Assembly (NCBI GenBank): GCA_002393195.1
Contig: DGIK01000214.1
Location: 1 to 6,999 of the forward strand
Source of the DNA: Bacteroidales bacterium UBA3824
Lineage (GTDB): Bacteria > Bacteroidota > Bacteroidia > Bacteroidales > UBA3824
Length of the DNA: 6,999 nucleotides
Direction of reading: 5' to 3'
The notes beneath the pieces were generated by a model. That model was not told the DNA's origin, made no database searches, and worked only from the letters and a program-made list of their open reading frames with translations. The translations under genes and the position numbers were made by a program. Positions 1-6,511 of this stretch are shown here, piece by piece (positions within the stretch are counted from its first letter, which is position 1; every line of letters starts with the position of its first letter).

Positions 1-1167
1 GCGGAGTTTGCGGTTGTGGAGGTTGACTTTTTTGGCGCGCTCACGGGCTATTTTCTGTACGCCAGCCATTGCCTTGCGGTCGCGCTCGTTGTCAAGTATC
101 TTTTTGAGCAGGGTCTGCGCGGTGTCGGGGTTTTTGTGGAGATAATTGTCGAGCTCCTTGCAGACAAAATTGAGCATAAAGTTGCGGATGCTCTCGCCAT
201 CGGGCTTCATGTTGCGGCTGCCGAGCTTGGTCTTGGTCTGCGATTCAAAAACGGGTTCCTCCACCTTGATGCTCACGGCGGCACACATCGACATCTTGAT
301 GTCGCCGATGTCAAATTCTTTCTTGTAAAAATCGCGGATGGTCTTTGCCACAGCCTCGCGGAATGCCATTACGTGCGTGCCGCCCTGTGTGGTGTGCTGT
401 CCGTTGACAAATGAATATATCTCCTCCGAAAACTGGTTGTTGTGCGTGATGGCAATCTCGATGTCTTGACCTGTGAGGTGGATGATTGGATATACGCCCT
501 CGCTGCTCATATTGTCGGTGAGGAGGTCGAGAAGTCCGTTTTTGGAGTTGTAGAGCTCGCCGTTGTAATTGATGGTAAGTCCCGTATTGAGATATACGTA
601 ATTCTTGAGCATCGGGACGATGTAGTCGTCTTGGAAAGAATAATTGACAAACAGCGACGGGTCGGGCGTGAAGGAAGTCTCCGTGCCGTTTTTCTCGTTG
701 GAGGGCACAATGGCGTCGTCCTGCTGGCAGATGCCTTTGGAGAATACAACTCGTTTGCACTGTCCGTCGCGGAACGAGCGTATCATAAATTCGGTGCTGA
801 GGGCGTTGACAGCCTTGATGCCGACGCCGTTAAGTCCGACAGATTTTTTGAACACGCTGCTGTCGTACTTTGCGCCGGTGTTCATCTTGCTCGCCACGTC
901 GCGCACTTTGCCGAGTGGGATGCCGCGTCCGTAGTCGCGTATGATTACGTGCGAATCCTTGATGGAGACTTCAATCTTTTTGCCGAAGCCCATCATGAAT
1001 TCGTCTATGGAGTTGTCGAGCGCCTCTTTCAACAGCACATAGATGCCGTCGTCTGACGACGAACCGTCGCCAAGTTTGCCTATGTACATACCCGGACGGC
1101 GGCGGATGTGCTCCTGCCATTCAAGGGTCTGGATTTTTTCGTCGGTATATTCTTCAAGTTCTTCCAT
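1..1167 (-). CDS. parE: DNA topoisomerase IV subunit B, N-terminal 389 residues (gene runs off the left edge)
   Basis: ATP-hydrolysing subunit of topoisomerase IV, which with ParC decatenates and relaxes chromosomes in the cytoplasm. Translating from the ATG at 1167 gives 389 codons with no stop down to base 1. The GHKL ATPase domain (about 10-215) shows RRRPGMYIG at 22-30, the N-box EALDNSIDE at 48-56 (catalytic Glu48, Mg-binding Asn52), DYGRGIP at 78-84 and the glycine-rich lid [14 protein letters not shown] at 111-124. The transducer domain (about 220-389) has [12 protein letters not shown] at 261-272 and the QTKTK loop at 310-314, whose lysine contacts the ATP gamma-phosphate in this family. 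The TOPRIM domain (EGDSA motif) would lie beyond the window. GyrB is the alternative, but the [21 protein letters not shown] stretch and Tyr79 in the DYGRGIP motif fit Bacteroidales ParE better. The ATG sits about 20 bases below a good promoter and has no Shine-Dalgarno sequence, which is normal for the phylum. Confidence 0.93.
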   Translation of the reverse strand, partial: MEELEEYTDEKIQTLEWQEHIRRRPGMYIGKLGDGSSSDDGIYVLLKEALDNSIDEFMMGFGKKIEVSIKDSHVIIRDYGRGIPLGKVRDVASKMNTGAKYDSSVFKKSVGLNGVGIKAVNALSTEFMIRSFRDGQCKRVVFSKGICQQDDAIVPSNEKNGTETSFTPDPSLFVNYSFQDDYIVPMLKNYVYLNTGLTINYNGELYNSKNGLLDLLTDNMSSEGVYPIIHLTGQDIEIAITHNNQFSEEIYSFVNGQHTTQGGTHVMAFREAVAKTIRDFYKKEFDIGDIKMSMCAAVSIKVEEPVFESQTKTKLGSRNMKPDGESIRNFMLNFVCKELDNYLHKNPDTAQTLLKKILDNERDRKAMAGVQKIARERAKKVNLHNRKLR

Positions 1168-1172
1168 TTTGT

Positions 1173-1184
1173 CAATTATAATTG
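1173..1184. repeat. 12-bp perfect AT-rich palindrome in the parE leader
   Basis: CAATTATAATTG reads the same on both strands. It lies between the predicted parE transcription start and the start codon. It could be an operator or a chance AT-rich palindrome; no binding protein can be named from sequence. Confidence 0.4.
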
Positions 1185-1192
1185 TAATGCCG

Positions 1193-1223
1193 CAAAGATA
1201 CAAATTATTTTTAAAAGATGAAA
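1193..1223 (-). promoter_or_regulatory. Bacteroidota-type promoter of parE
   Basis: Reading the minus strand, TATCTTTG at 1200-1193 is an exact match to the Bacteroidota -7 box TAnnTTTG. TTTC at 1223-1220, 19 bases upstream, is one mismatch from the -33 TTTG. Transcription would start near 1188, giving a leader of roughly 20 bases before the ATG at 1167. The promoter lies between the tRNA terminator and parE, so parE does not depend on readthrough. Confidence 0.7.
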
Positions 1224-1247
1224 GAATTTAGATTAAAGTTTGGGGAT

Positions 1248-1286
1248 AAAAAAAATCCTTGAAATCATTTCTGATTTCAAGGATTT
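1248..1286 (-). terminator. Rho-independent terminator of tRNA-Leu
   Basis: On the minus strand, two 15-base arms (1286-1272 and 1267-1253) pair perfectly around a GAAA tetraloop (1271-1268). The T-run continues to 1248, eight T in all counting three in the stem. The hairpin begins two bases past the tRNA 3' end, so it would end the tRNA transcript and any readthrough from the upstream protein gene. Confidence 0.88.
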
Positions 1287-1287
1287 G

Positions 1288-1373
1288 TGCGCCGGACAGG
1301 ACTTGAACCTGCACCCAATAAAACTCGGATATGCCCCTCAAACATACGCGTCTACCAGTTCCGCCACCAGCGC
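1288..1373 (-). tRNA. tRNA-Leu, anticodon GAG
   Basis: Class II tRNA with a complete cloverleaf on the minus strand. The acceptor arms GCGCTGG and CCGGCGC pair through seven positions, with one T-G wobble, and the discriminator base is A at 1288. The D arm is GCGGAACTGGTAGACGC. The anticodon stem TATGT/GCATA encloses loop TTGAGGG with anticodon GAG (1339-1337), reading CUC and CUU. A long variable arm typical of tRNA-Leu follows, then the T arm GCAGG/CCTGT around TTCAAGT. The 3' CCA is not encoded (CAA follows the discriminator), so a CCA-adding enzyme must complete it. It has its own promoter and terminator. Confidence 0.97.
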
Positions 1374-1392
1374 TCTTATTTTTTTGACGGTG

Positions 1393-1424
1393 CAAAATTA
1401 TGTAAGTTTTTTGAATCTGCCAAA
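1393..1424 (-). promoter_or_regulatory. Bacteroidota-type promoter of tRNA-Leu
   Basis: The minus strand has TTTG at 1424-1421, then 20 bases, then TAATTTTG at 1400-1393. Both boxes match the Bacteroidota consensus exactly. Predicted transcription start is near 1388, about 15 bases before the mature tRNA 5' end at 1373. Confidence 0.8.
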
Positions 1425-1456
1425 TTTTTTTTGTGTTTTTTTCAAAATTTTTTTTT

Positions 1457-2959
1457 TCAATACAATAGGTTGACCATTCCTGACTTCGACATCTGCTTGC
1501 CTGATGATGTCTTGTAGGTGATGTGGTACATGTAAGTATCTCTGCTGCAAAGTTTTGAACTTCGGTCATAACCATCCCAGCCTTCGTTGAGGTCGTCGGA
1601 TTGGAAAATGATTGCGCCGCGCTTGTCGTATATCGCGAGGTGGTAGTCGGCGAGGAAATCTGCTCGCGGGCGGAAGGTGCGGTTGTCTATGATGTCGCTC
1701 TTGGGGTTGAGGGCGTTGGGGATGTATATCACGGGTTCGCGTTGCAGGCAGGCGGTGTTGGAGCGGATTGTGTTGCCGTTTTGACAGGCAATCTGCACGT
1801 AATAACAGAATTGTCCGTCGTAAATGTTTTCGTCGGCTATCATGTTGGAAAGATGGTCTTGGTATTCGTTGTAATATTTGCCAATTTCCGCAATTTGCAC
1901 CCATTCGCCATTGTCGATGCGTCTAAATATTGTGTTGGTGCTTATGCCGCCGTCGATGTTTGGCATTGATGTCCACGATATTAGGTTGGCATTGGTTTGG
2001 TCGGACAGTGCTGTGGCGATTACGTTGTGTGCGGAGTCAGATTGCGAGAGACGATGCCCGCATTTGTCGTTGACGGCAAGTATATAAGAATAGCTGGAAT
2101 CTGGCGAAGCGTCCTGGTCGGTGTAGATGAAATTTTGCATCACGTGGTCGGGTAGGGGGATTGTTACCTCTGCTCCCGTGGCTGTATTGCGGCGGATGAG
2201 TTGCGCTTCGGCTGCTGACGGCGAGTCGGTGGCGGTGAGGCTCAGGCATATTTGGTTGTTGTCATCTACTGTGGCGTAAGAGATTTGGGTGGTGGCGGGC
2301 GGCTCAGGTTTGTCGCCTTTTATGGTTACTGATGGCGACGATGTTTTGATGCCGTTGCTGCCTGTCCATTGTATCTGAAAAATGCGCGGGGAGGCAAATG
2401 TGTCAAATTTTTTTGAGACGGTGGTGTCGGTGGTTGTCATGATGGTTTCGTGGGATGGCTGCAATTGCATTATTGAGAATGTACCCGGCATCTCCATCGA
2501 GCTGTATTCCAATGTGTAGGAGTCGTCGCAATAGTCGTAATTTGCTTGCAGTGTGATAGTGGAGACCGGCTCCGACATCAGGCTGTAATGTTTTTGACCG
2601 TTGTCGTCGATGACGTATGCAGCTATGCAGTAGTATTCCTTGCGGATGCTGGTCATTGCGTATGTGCCGTATTCGTTGGAGCGGTCGGTGTAGGTGAATG
2701 TATGGTTGTTTTCGATTACTGCAACGTTGTTGTAAGTGCCGGGGATTACGCCCTCGCCGTCCACGATGAGCCTTTTTACGATGTAGCCGTCCACAAGTTC
2801 GGGATTCTTCACTGTCCACGAAAGGACGGGGATGCCCTCGGCGTTGACTTCTATGGATGTCAATGTTGGGGTCTCCACGCCGTCTTGTGCGTTGGCTGTT
2901 GCGGCTGACAATGTGGCTACAGCTAATAGTGTTGTTATGTATAAAAAAAATTTTTTCAT
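1457..2959 (-). CDS. Secreted beta-sandwich protein with T9SS type-B (gliding-motility-associated) C-terminal sorting domain
   Basis: A 500-residue exported protein of unknown specific role. Residues 1-24 are a signal peptide (MKKFF start, hydrophobic core, cleavage after ANA). The body looks like four fibronectin-III-like or Ig-like beta-sandwich modules (about 31-135, 136-215, 221-315, 316-405), judged from recurring patterns such as PVLSWTV, ATALSDQ and LISWTSMPN. Residues 409-500 resemble the type-B C-terminal domain that targets proteins to the type IX secretion system: IPNALNP (413-419), YDKRGAIIFQS (444-454), GWDGYD (460-465), DTYMYHITY (474-482) and final KSGMVNLLY (492-500). An in-frame ATG at 3031 would add 24 residues, but these translate the REP-like repeats and would bury the signal peptide, so I chose the ATG at 2959. 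No clear promoter or Shine-Dalgarno sequence is visible. The neighbouring barrel protein may be a partner. The exact substrate or adhesin role is unknown. Confidence 0.85.
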   Translation of the reverse strand: MKKFFLYITTLLAVATLSAATANAQDGVETPTLTSIEVNAEGIPVLSWTVKNPELVDGYIVKRLIVDGEGVIPGTYNNVAVIENNHTFTYTDRSNEYGTYAMTSIRKEYYCIAAYVIDDNGQKHYSLMSEPVSTITLQANYDYCDDSYTLEYSSMEMPGTFSIMQLQPSHETIMTTTDTTVSKKFDTFASPRIFQIQWTGSNGIKTSSPSVTIKGDKPEPPATTQISYATVDDNNQICLSLTATDSPSAAEAQLIRRNTATGAEVTIPLPDHVMQNFIYTDQDASPDSSYSYILAVNDKCGHRLSQSDSAHNVIATALSDQTNANLISWTSMPNIDGGISTNTIFRRIDNGEWVQIAEIGKYYNEYQDHLSNMIADENIYDGQFCYYVQIACQNGNTIRSNTACLQREPVIYIPNALNPKSDIIDNRTFRPRADFLADYHLAIYDKRGAIIFQSDDLNEGWDGYDRSSKLCSRDTYMYHITYKTSSGKQMSKSGMVNLLY

Positions 2960-2970
2960 TTTGCTATGCG

Positions 2971-3033
2971 TATGGCTGGCTGGAAGCCTTTGTTCCAAGT
3001 TTGTATGGCAGGCTGGAAGCCTGCACTCCAATG
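2971..3033. repeat. Two tandem REP-like palindromic units
   Basis: Two units starting TATGGC at 2971 and 3004 repeat with a 33-bp period and share the core GGCTGGAAGCC. The second holds a perfect hairpin: GCAGGCT (3008-3014), GGA loop, AGCCTGC (3018-3024). The first keeps a 4-bp version (2978-2981 with 2985-2988). On the minus strand the good copy reads GGAG, one base, then the palindrome, the layout of REP elements; the other copy has GGAA. The pair sits between the barrel-gene terminator and the sorting-domain gene. Mobilisation by a RAYT-type transposase is inference, since none is in the window. Confidence 0.6.
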
Positions 3034-3036
3034 TAT

Positions 3037-3083
3037 AAAACGAAAATTACCGGAATTTTATTAAAAGATTCCGGTAATTTTCG
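3037..3083 (-). terminator. Terminator hairpin after the barrel/OmpA gene
   Basis: Two 16-base arms (3083-3068 and 3056-3041 on the minus strand) pair perfectly, including the GC core TTCCGGTAA, around an 11-base AT loop. Only four T (3040-3037) follow before the tract breaks, so termination may be incomplete. The plus strand has ATAAAAAAG after the stem and so no T-run. It lies 28 bases past the stop codon at 3112. Confidence 0.72.
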
Positions 3084-3111
3084 ATAAAAAAGTTATGTGT
3101 GTGTCTAATTG

Positions 3112-5439
3112 TTAAAACTCAACTTCAAACTCTACGCGGCGGTTTTTGGCCTTGTTGGCGGCGGAGTTGTTGGGCACGATGGGACGTGTGTCGCCGTAGC
3201 CTTCGCTGTGCATCCTTGATTCTTCTACGCCCTTGCCTTTGAGGTATTTGAGCACTTCGGCAGCGCGGTCTTTGGAGAGATTGAGGTTCATTTCGGAGTT
3301 GCCGTCGTTGTCGGTATGACCCTTGATGAAGAGTTTGTAAGCGGGATTTTCCTTCATGATGTTTGCAATGTCGTCGAGAATGGGGTACGACGACTTTGTG
3401 ATTGTGGACTTGCCGGTCTCAAACTGGATTCCGTTGAGGGCTTTCTTGAATACCTGCTTAACTTCTTGCTTAACTTCCGGGCATCCGTTGTTTTCTGCTA
3501 TGCCAGCTATTTCGGGGCATTTGTCCATGTAGTCGGGGATGCCGTCGTTGTCGGTGTCGAGCGGGCATCCTGTGGCGTCTGTCTTTGCGCTGCTCGGGGT
3601 TTCCGGGCATTTGTCGAGGTAGTCGGGCACGCCGTCGTTGTCGTTGTCGTCGGGGCAGCCATTGGAATTGACGCTTACGCCTTGTGGAGTGTCGGGGCAG
3701 CGGTCGTTGTCGTCTGGTATGCCGTCGCCGTCGCTGTCGGCTATGCAGCCGTTTTCGTCCACCTTGGAGCCGGTGGGTGTGCCAGGGCACTTGTCGAGGT
3801 TGTCGGGTACGCCGTCGCCGTCGCTATCAGCGGGGCAGCCGTCTTCGTCAACAGGTACGTCCGCTTCGGTGTCGGGGCAGTGGTCTTTGTCGTCTTCCAC
3901 ACCGTCGCCGTCGGCGTCGTAGAAGTCGGGCTCCGGAGCTTCTGTGCGCACGTTGTTGTCATTCTTAGAATTCTCCTTCTCCTCTTTCTTGGCTCTGCGC
4001 TTGGCTTGGTGCTCCTTGGAGCCGATTATAAGTCCGAGACCAACATTAAACCTTGTGGATGTGAGCTTGTCGGGGAAGATGTAGTCATTATCCTTTGATG
4101 TGCCGTAATGTACAGGGATGTTGTCGCATGCTGCAAAGACGTTGAGGGGGCCGAGGTTGATGTTTACGCCGAGTCCCAATGCGTGCCAAGAGCCGTCCAT
4201 CATTGAGTACATTCCGTTGATGGAGAGCAGGCGGATTGGATGAAAGTTTACTGATGCCGAAAATTCTTGCCATGCCTTTTTGTGGGCGAATGTTGTTTTG
4301 GACAGGAAACCAAATCCAACGATTTTGATGGGCTCCCAAGATGCGCCGAGATAGATTTTGGTGTTGAGTGCCTGGGCGAATTTGTTGTCGTCGCTGGTGG
4401 CGAAGGTTTTTTCAAATTCGTCTTCGTATTTCTTGAAGTCGAGTTCGCCGTTTTCTCTTGCGTTCTCTTCGTTGCGTTTGTCGTCCTGCTTGAACTCCGC
4501 GCCGTTGTATTCGAAGTTCTTTTGCATGTAGACTTTGGCGACGTTCTTGGAGTATTTGATGAATCCGAGGTCGGTGACGCTTGCGGCGAGGGTGAGTTTG
4601 TCCAAGAGCTTGTATGTGGCGCCGAGGTCGAGGCCGATTCCGTGGTTGCCCTTGAAGTCCTGCCATTTTACTTCGTCGATTTCGTTGTCTATTTTGAGTT
4701 TGCCGTCATTGTCCACTTGTGCGACGAGGCCCGGGTATGATGCCATTATTTCGGCTTTGCCTTTCATCTCCCATTTGTCTATGCTGCCGGTGATTGTGAT
4801 GTCGTCGAAGTTGGTCCTGATGCTTGCGCCGCCCCAGAGGTACTTGCCGGTGACGCCGAGGTTGAGTTTTTCGCCAAACTGGTGGGCGAATGTCAGCCCG
4901 GCTTGTGCGTGCCCGTATGCGTCGAGGTAGAGGTCGCCGGCGTCGAGGTTGAAGGTCTCGCCTTTTTTCATGCCGCCGAGCACTACGTCGAAGAACGACT
5001 TGGGTATCATCGTGTTGGAGCCTATCTGTACGCCGACTGAGAATCCGAGGAACGACTTGTCGCCCATCCTGAATCCGAAGTCGAATATGTCGATGTATGA
5101 GTTGGCGTAGAGGTGGAGTTTGTCGCCGAGCGCGTCCAGGAACTCTTTCTGTCCCTCTTTGTTGGCGTTGATTGACTTGTCGAGGAAGAGGACGGTCTGG
5201 CCTTGTGCGTTCTTTTTTACGATGTCGCTGAAAGAGATGCTCTTGTTGCCGAAGTCGAGCGCGAAGTTGCCGGCGACGCTGAAGTAGAACCTCTGGTCGG
5301 GCATCATTGCGGGGTTGAGGCTGTGCTGCCGCCAGTTGTATTTGTCGAAGTATATCGTGTTTGAAATCTGCGCCTGTGCTGTTGCCGCCATTGATGCGAT
5401 GGCCAGTGCCGCTGTAATTTTTGTCAGTGTTTTTTTCAT
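3112..5439 (-). CDS. Outer-membrane DUF5723-like barrel with thrombospondin type-3 repeats and OmpA peptidoglycan-binding domain
   Basis: A 775-residue envelope protein. The signal peptide (1-23) is cleaved after AQA. Residues 24-472 resemble the DUF5723 family, a predicted outer-membrane barrel: an early SNTIYFDKYNWRQHSLNPA stretch (26-44), then alternating strands such as LGFSVGVQIGS and TRFNVGLGLIIG. Residues about 312-355 form a highly charged insert, perhaps a loop. A charged linker (473-506) leads to five thrombospondin type-3 repeats (507-654) with DxDxDGxxD calcium-site patterns. Residues 665-775 are an OmpA domain: GHTD (707-710), NLNLSKDRA (718-726) and NRRVEF. Asp710 and Arg725 are 15 residues apart, as in the diaminopimelate-binding pair of OmpA proteins. 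The inferred role is a barrel tethered to peptidoglycan by a calcium-stiffened periplasmic stalk; cargo or partner is unknown. It is the second gene of an operon, 16 bases after the lipoprotein stop, with no Shine-Dalgarno sequence. Confidence 0.87.
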   Translation of the reverse strand: MKKTLTKITAALAIASMAATAQAQISNTIYFDKYNWRQHSLNPAMMPDQRFYFSVAGNFALDFGNKSISFSDIVKKNAQGQTVLFLDKSINANKEGQKEFLDALGDKLHLYANSYIDIFDFGFRMGDKSFLGFSVGVQIGSNTMIPKSFFDVVLGGMKKGETFNLDAGDLYLDAYGHAQAGLTFAHQFGEKLNLGVTGKYLWGGASIRTNFDDITITGSIDKWEMKGKAEIMASYPGLVAQVDNDGKLKIDNEIDEVKWQDFKGNHGIGLDLGATYKLLDKLTLAASVTDLGFIKYSKNVAKVYMQKNFEYNGAEFKQDDKRNEENARENGELDFKKYEDEFEKTFATSDDNKFAQALNTKIYLGASWEPIKIVGFGFLSKTTFAHKKAWQEFSASVNFHPIRLLSINGMYSMMDGSWHALGLGVNINLGPLNVFAACDNIPVHYGTSKDNDYIFPDKLTSTRFNVGLGLIIGSKEHQAKRRAKKEEKENSKNDNNVRTEAPEPDFYDADGDGVEDDKDHCPDTEADVPVDEDGCPADSDGDGVPDNLDKCPGTPTGSKVDENGCIADSDGDGIPDDNDRCPDTPQGVSVNSNGCPDDNDNDGVPDYLDKCPETPSSAKTDATGCPLDTDNDGIPDYMDKCPEIAGIAENNGCPEVKQEVKQVFKKALNGIQFETGKSTITKSSYPILDDIANIMKENPAYKLFIKGHTDNDGNSEMNLNLSKDRAAEVLKYLKGKGVEESRMHSEGYGDTRPIVPNNSAANKAKNRRVEFEVEF
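3478..3921 (-). repeat. Coding tandem repeat: five thrombospondin type-3 units
   Basis: Units begin at residues 508, 538, 568, 598 and 628 of the barrel/OmpA protein, an exact 30-residue (90-bp) period. Each carries an acidic calcium-binding core of the type DSDGDGVPD followed by D(K/R/H)CP and a second cysteine, giving ten cysteines in all (521, 535, 551, 565, 581, 595, 611, 625, 641, 653). The last unit is two residues shorter between its cysteines. DNA copies are similar but not identical, so the array looks old rather than recently amplified. Confidence 0.9.
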
Positions 5440-5455
5440 AATGACTTTAGATTGG

Positions 5456-6310
5456 TTAGATGTTGGACAGGTCGATTGTTGCGCTTACGAATGCTTTGAG
5501 GCTCATTGAGATGCCGTCGTTGATGTTGATCTTGAAGCTGGACGTGTTTCCTTTGTTGAGGTCGTATGAGATGAGCAGTCCGGTTGCGTTGTTGTCCTTG
5601 ATTAGTTTTGCGATGTTGGAGAATGAGAGGGTGTATGTTTTGAACCCTGTGGACGTCTGACCTTCTTCGCGTGCGGGTATCACAATTTTGGATGAGTTGT
5701 CGGTGGCGGAGGCCTGTGTCCCCGGTATCGGCAGGTGGTATTCTTCCAGTTCGCCGTTTGGGTTGATTGTCGTGACTGTTGTCGCGAACTCGATGGAGAG
5801 TGAGATCTGGAAGTCGCTTTTGTTGTCGATTTCCATTTTGAGTTCAAATTCGTCGATGTCGTTGATTGCGTTGCCGTCGCCAAAAGTCTTGTTGAGGTCG
5901 TCGATTTCGATGAAGTCAGTGGATTTTGGCAGTGCTTTTTTCTCTTCTATGAGGGTGATGTCAAGGCCTTCCAATTTTTCGAGGGTGAAGCCGTTCATCT
6001 TGGAAAGGTCGATGGTGTTGTTAGTCCGGTCGAGGCATGCTCTGTCGAGTTTTGGGTTTTGTTGGAGTATTTCATCTACTCGCTTGGCTTCGTCGTCGGA
6101 GAGTTGGAATGTGCCTTTCAATCCTTCCATGTCGAAGATGTCGATGAAGTTGATGTCCCTCTGAGCGATGATTGGTGCGCCGAGTGAGGTGCTGAACATT
6201 ACGTTGTCGCTGATGTCGTCGAGGTTGTATTCCTCTTTGGTGCACGACGGCAATAATGCCGTTGCCGCCACGGAGAGCGCGACGATTGGTGTCAAGAAGT
6301 TTCTTTTCAT
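5456..6310 (-). CDS. Probable surface-exposed lipoprotein, first gene of the barrel operon
   Basis: A 284-residue lipoprotein of unrecognised family. The signal peptide ends in lipobox LPSC with the lipidated cysteine at 23. The mature start C-T-K-E-E fits the K-(D/E)2 lipoprotein export signal described in Capnocytophaga, which sends Bacteroidota lipoproteins to the cell surface. The rest has no cysteine except Cys92 and no transmembrane segment. The first part (about 50-145) is rich in acidic and leucine residues and probably mixed helix and strand. The second (about 150-284) alternates polar and hydrophobic residues, as in a beta-sandwich (FELKMEIDN, FQISLSIEF, SMSLKAFVSATIDL). A promoter box lies about 56 bases upstream and the barrel gene starts 16 bases after its stop, so co-transcription is likely. 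The inference is an accessory lipoprotein of the barrel; a ligand-binding surface protein is the alternative. Confidence 0.82.
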   Translation of the reverse strand: MKRNFLTPIVALSVAATALLPSCTKEEYNLDDISDNVMFSTSLGAPIIAQRDINFIDIFDMEGLKGTFQLSDDEAKRVDEILQQNPKLDRACLDRTNNTIDLSKMNGFTLEKLEGLDITLIEEKKALPKSTDFIEIDDLNKTFGDGNAINDIDEFELKMEIDNKSDFQISLSIEFATTVTTINPNGELEEYHLPIPGTQASATDNSSKIVIPAREEGQTSTGFKTYTLSFSNIAKLIKDNNATGLLISYDLNKGNTSSFKININDGISMSLKAFVSATIDLSNI

Positions 6311-6365
6311 TGTGTAGTTGAATTATGTTGTTAGTTTTTGTGCGTTGTAGTAGGCAGCCGCGTTG

Positions 6366-6394
6366 CAAAGGTAGTTATTTTTTGGGAAAAACAA
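6366..6394 (-). promoter_or_regulatory. Bacteroidota-type promoter of the lipoprotein-barrel operon
   Basis: On the minus strand TACCTTTG at 6373-6366 matches the TAnnTTTG box exactly. TTG at 6394-6392, 18 bases upstream, is a plausible but imperfect -33 element. Transcription would start near 6361, leaving a leader of about 50 bases with no Shine-Dalgarno sequence before the ATG at 6310. Confidence 0.68.
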
Positions 6395-6407
6395 CCAACT
6401 GTACTGT

Positions 6408-6455
6408 AAAAAAAAACAGAAAACTGCCTGATTGTTTGACAATTTTCTGTTTTTT
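6408..6455 (-). terminator. Terminator after the small lipoprotein gene, possibly bidirectional
   Basis: A 13-bp perfect stem pairs minus-strand 6455-6443 (AAAAAACAGAAAA) with 6423-6411 (TTTTCTGTTTTTT) around a 19-base loop, and the T-run continues to 6408. The loop holds a small nested hairpin TTGT-CAA-ACAA (6442-6432). The plus strand also ends its stem in T6, so it could stop transcription both ways. It lies 56 bases past the stop at 6512 and 14 bases upstream of the next promoter. Confidence 0.7.
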
Positions 6456-6511
6456 ATCATTTAGGACGGCTGATGACAGCGTCCTTTGTTGTTCAGACTT
6501 GGGTAGATGGA

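Noticed and set aside
442..1056. 204-codon plus-strand open frame opposite parE
   Set aside because: It is antisense to well-conserved parE motifs and its translation resembles no family; it exists because of the codon bias of the real gene.
1..1167. gyrB instead of parE
   Set aside because: The motif details, notably [16 protein letters not shown] and DYGRGIP, fit Bacteroidales ParE better than GyrB; the decisive C-terminal half lies outside the window.
1228..1575. Open frames on both strands across the tRNA (also 1240-1473 and 1287-1517)
   Set aside because: They translate the tRNA-Leu and its terminator; peptides such as RRTGLEPAPNKTR are a well-known artefact of translated tRNA genes.
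2960..3031. Upstream ATG at 3031 as the start of the sorting-domain protein
   Set aside because: The extra 24 residues are the REP-like repeats in translation and would precede a good signal peptide starting at 2959.
3478..3921. CRISPR-like or satellite DNA array from the regular 90-bp spacing
   Set aside because: The copies are in-frame TSP3 coding units with diverged DNA; there are no identical repeats with unique spacers.
3316..4098. 260-codon plus-strand open frame rich in Val, Gly and Ala
   Set aside because: It is the reverse of the TSP3/OmpA coding region; the repetitive Asp/Gly/Cys codons give a stop-poor opposite frame. The minus frame has clear domains.
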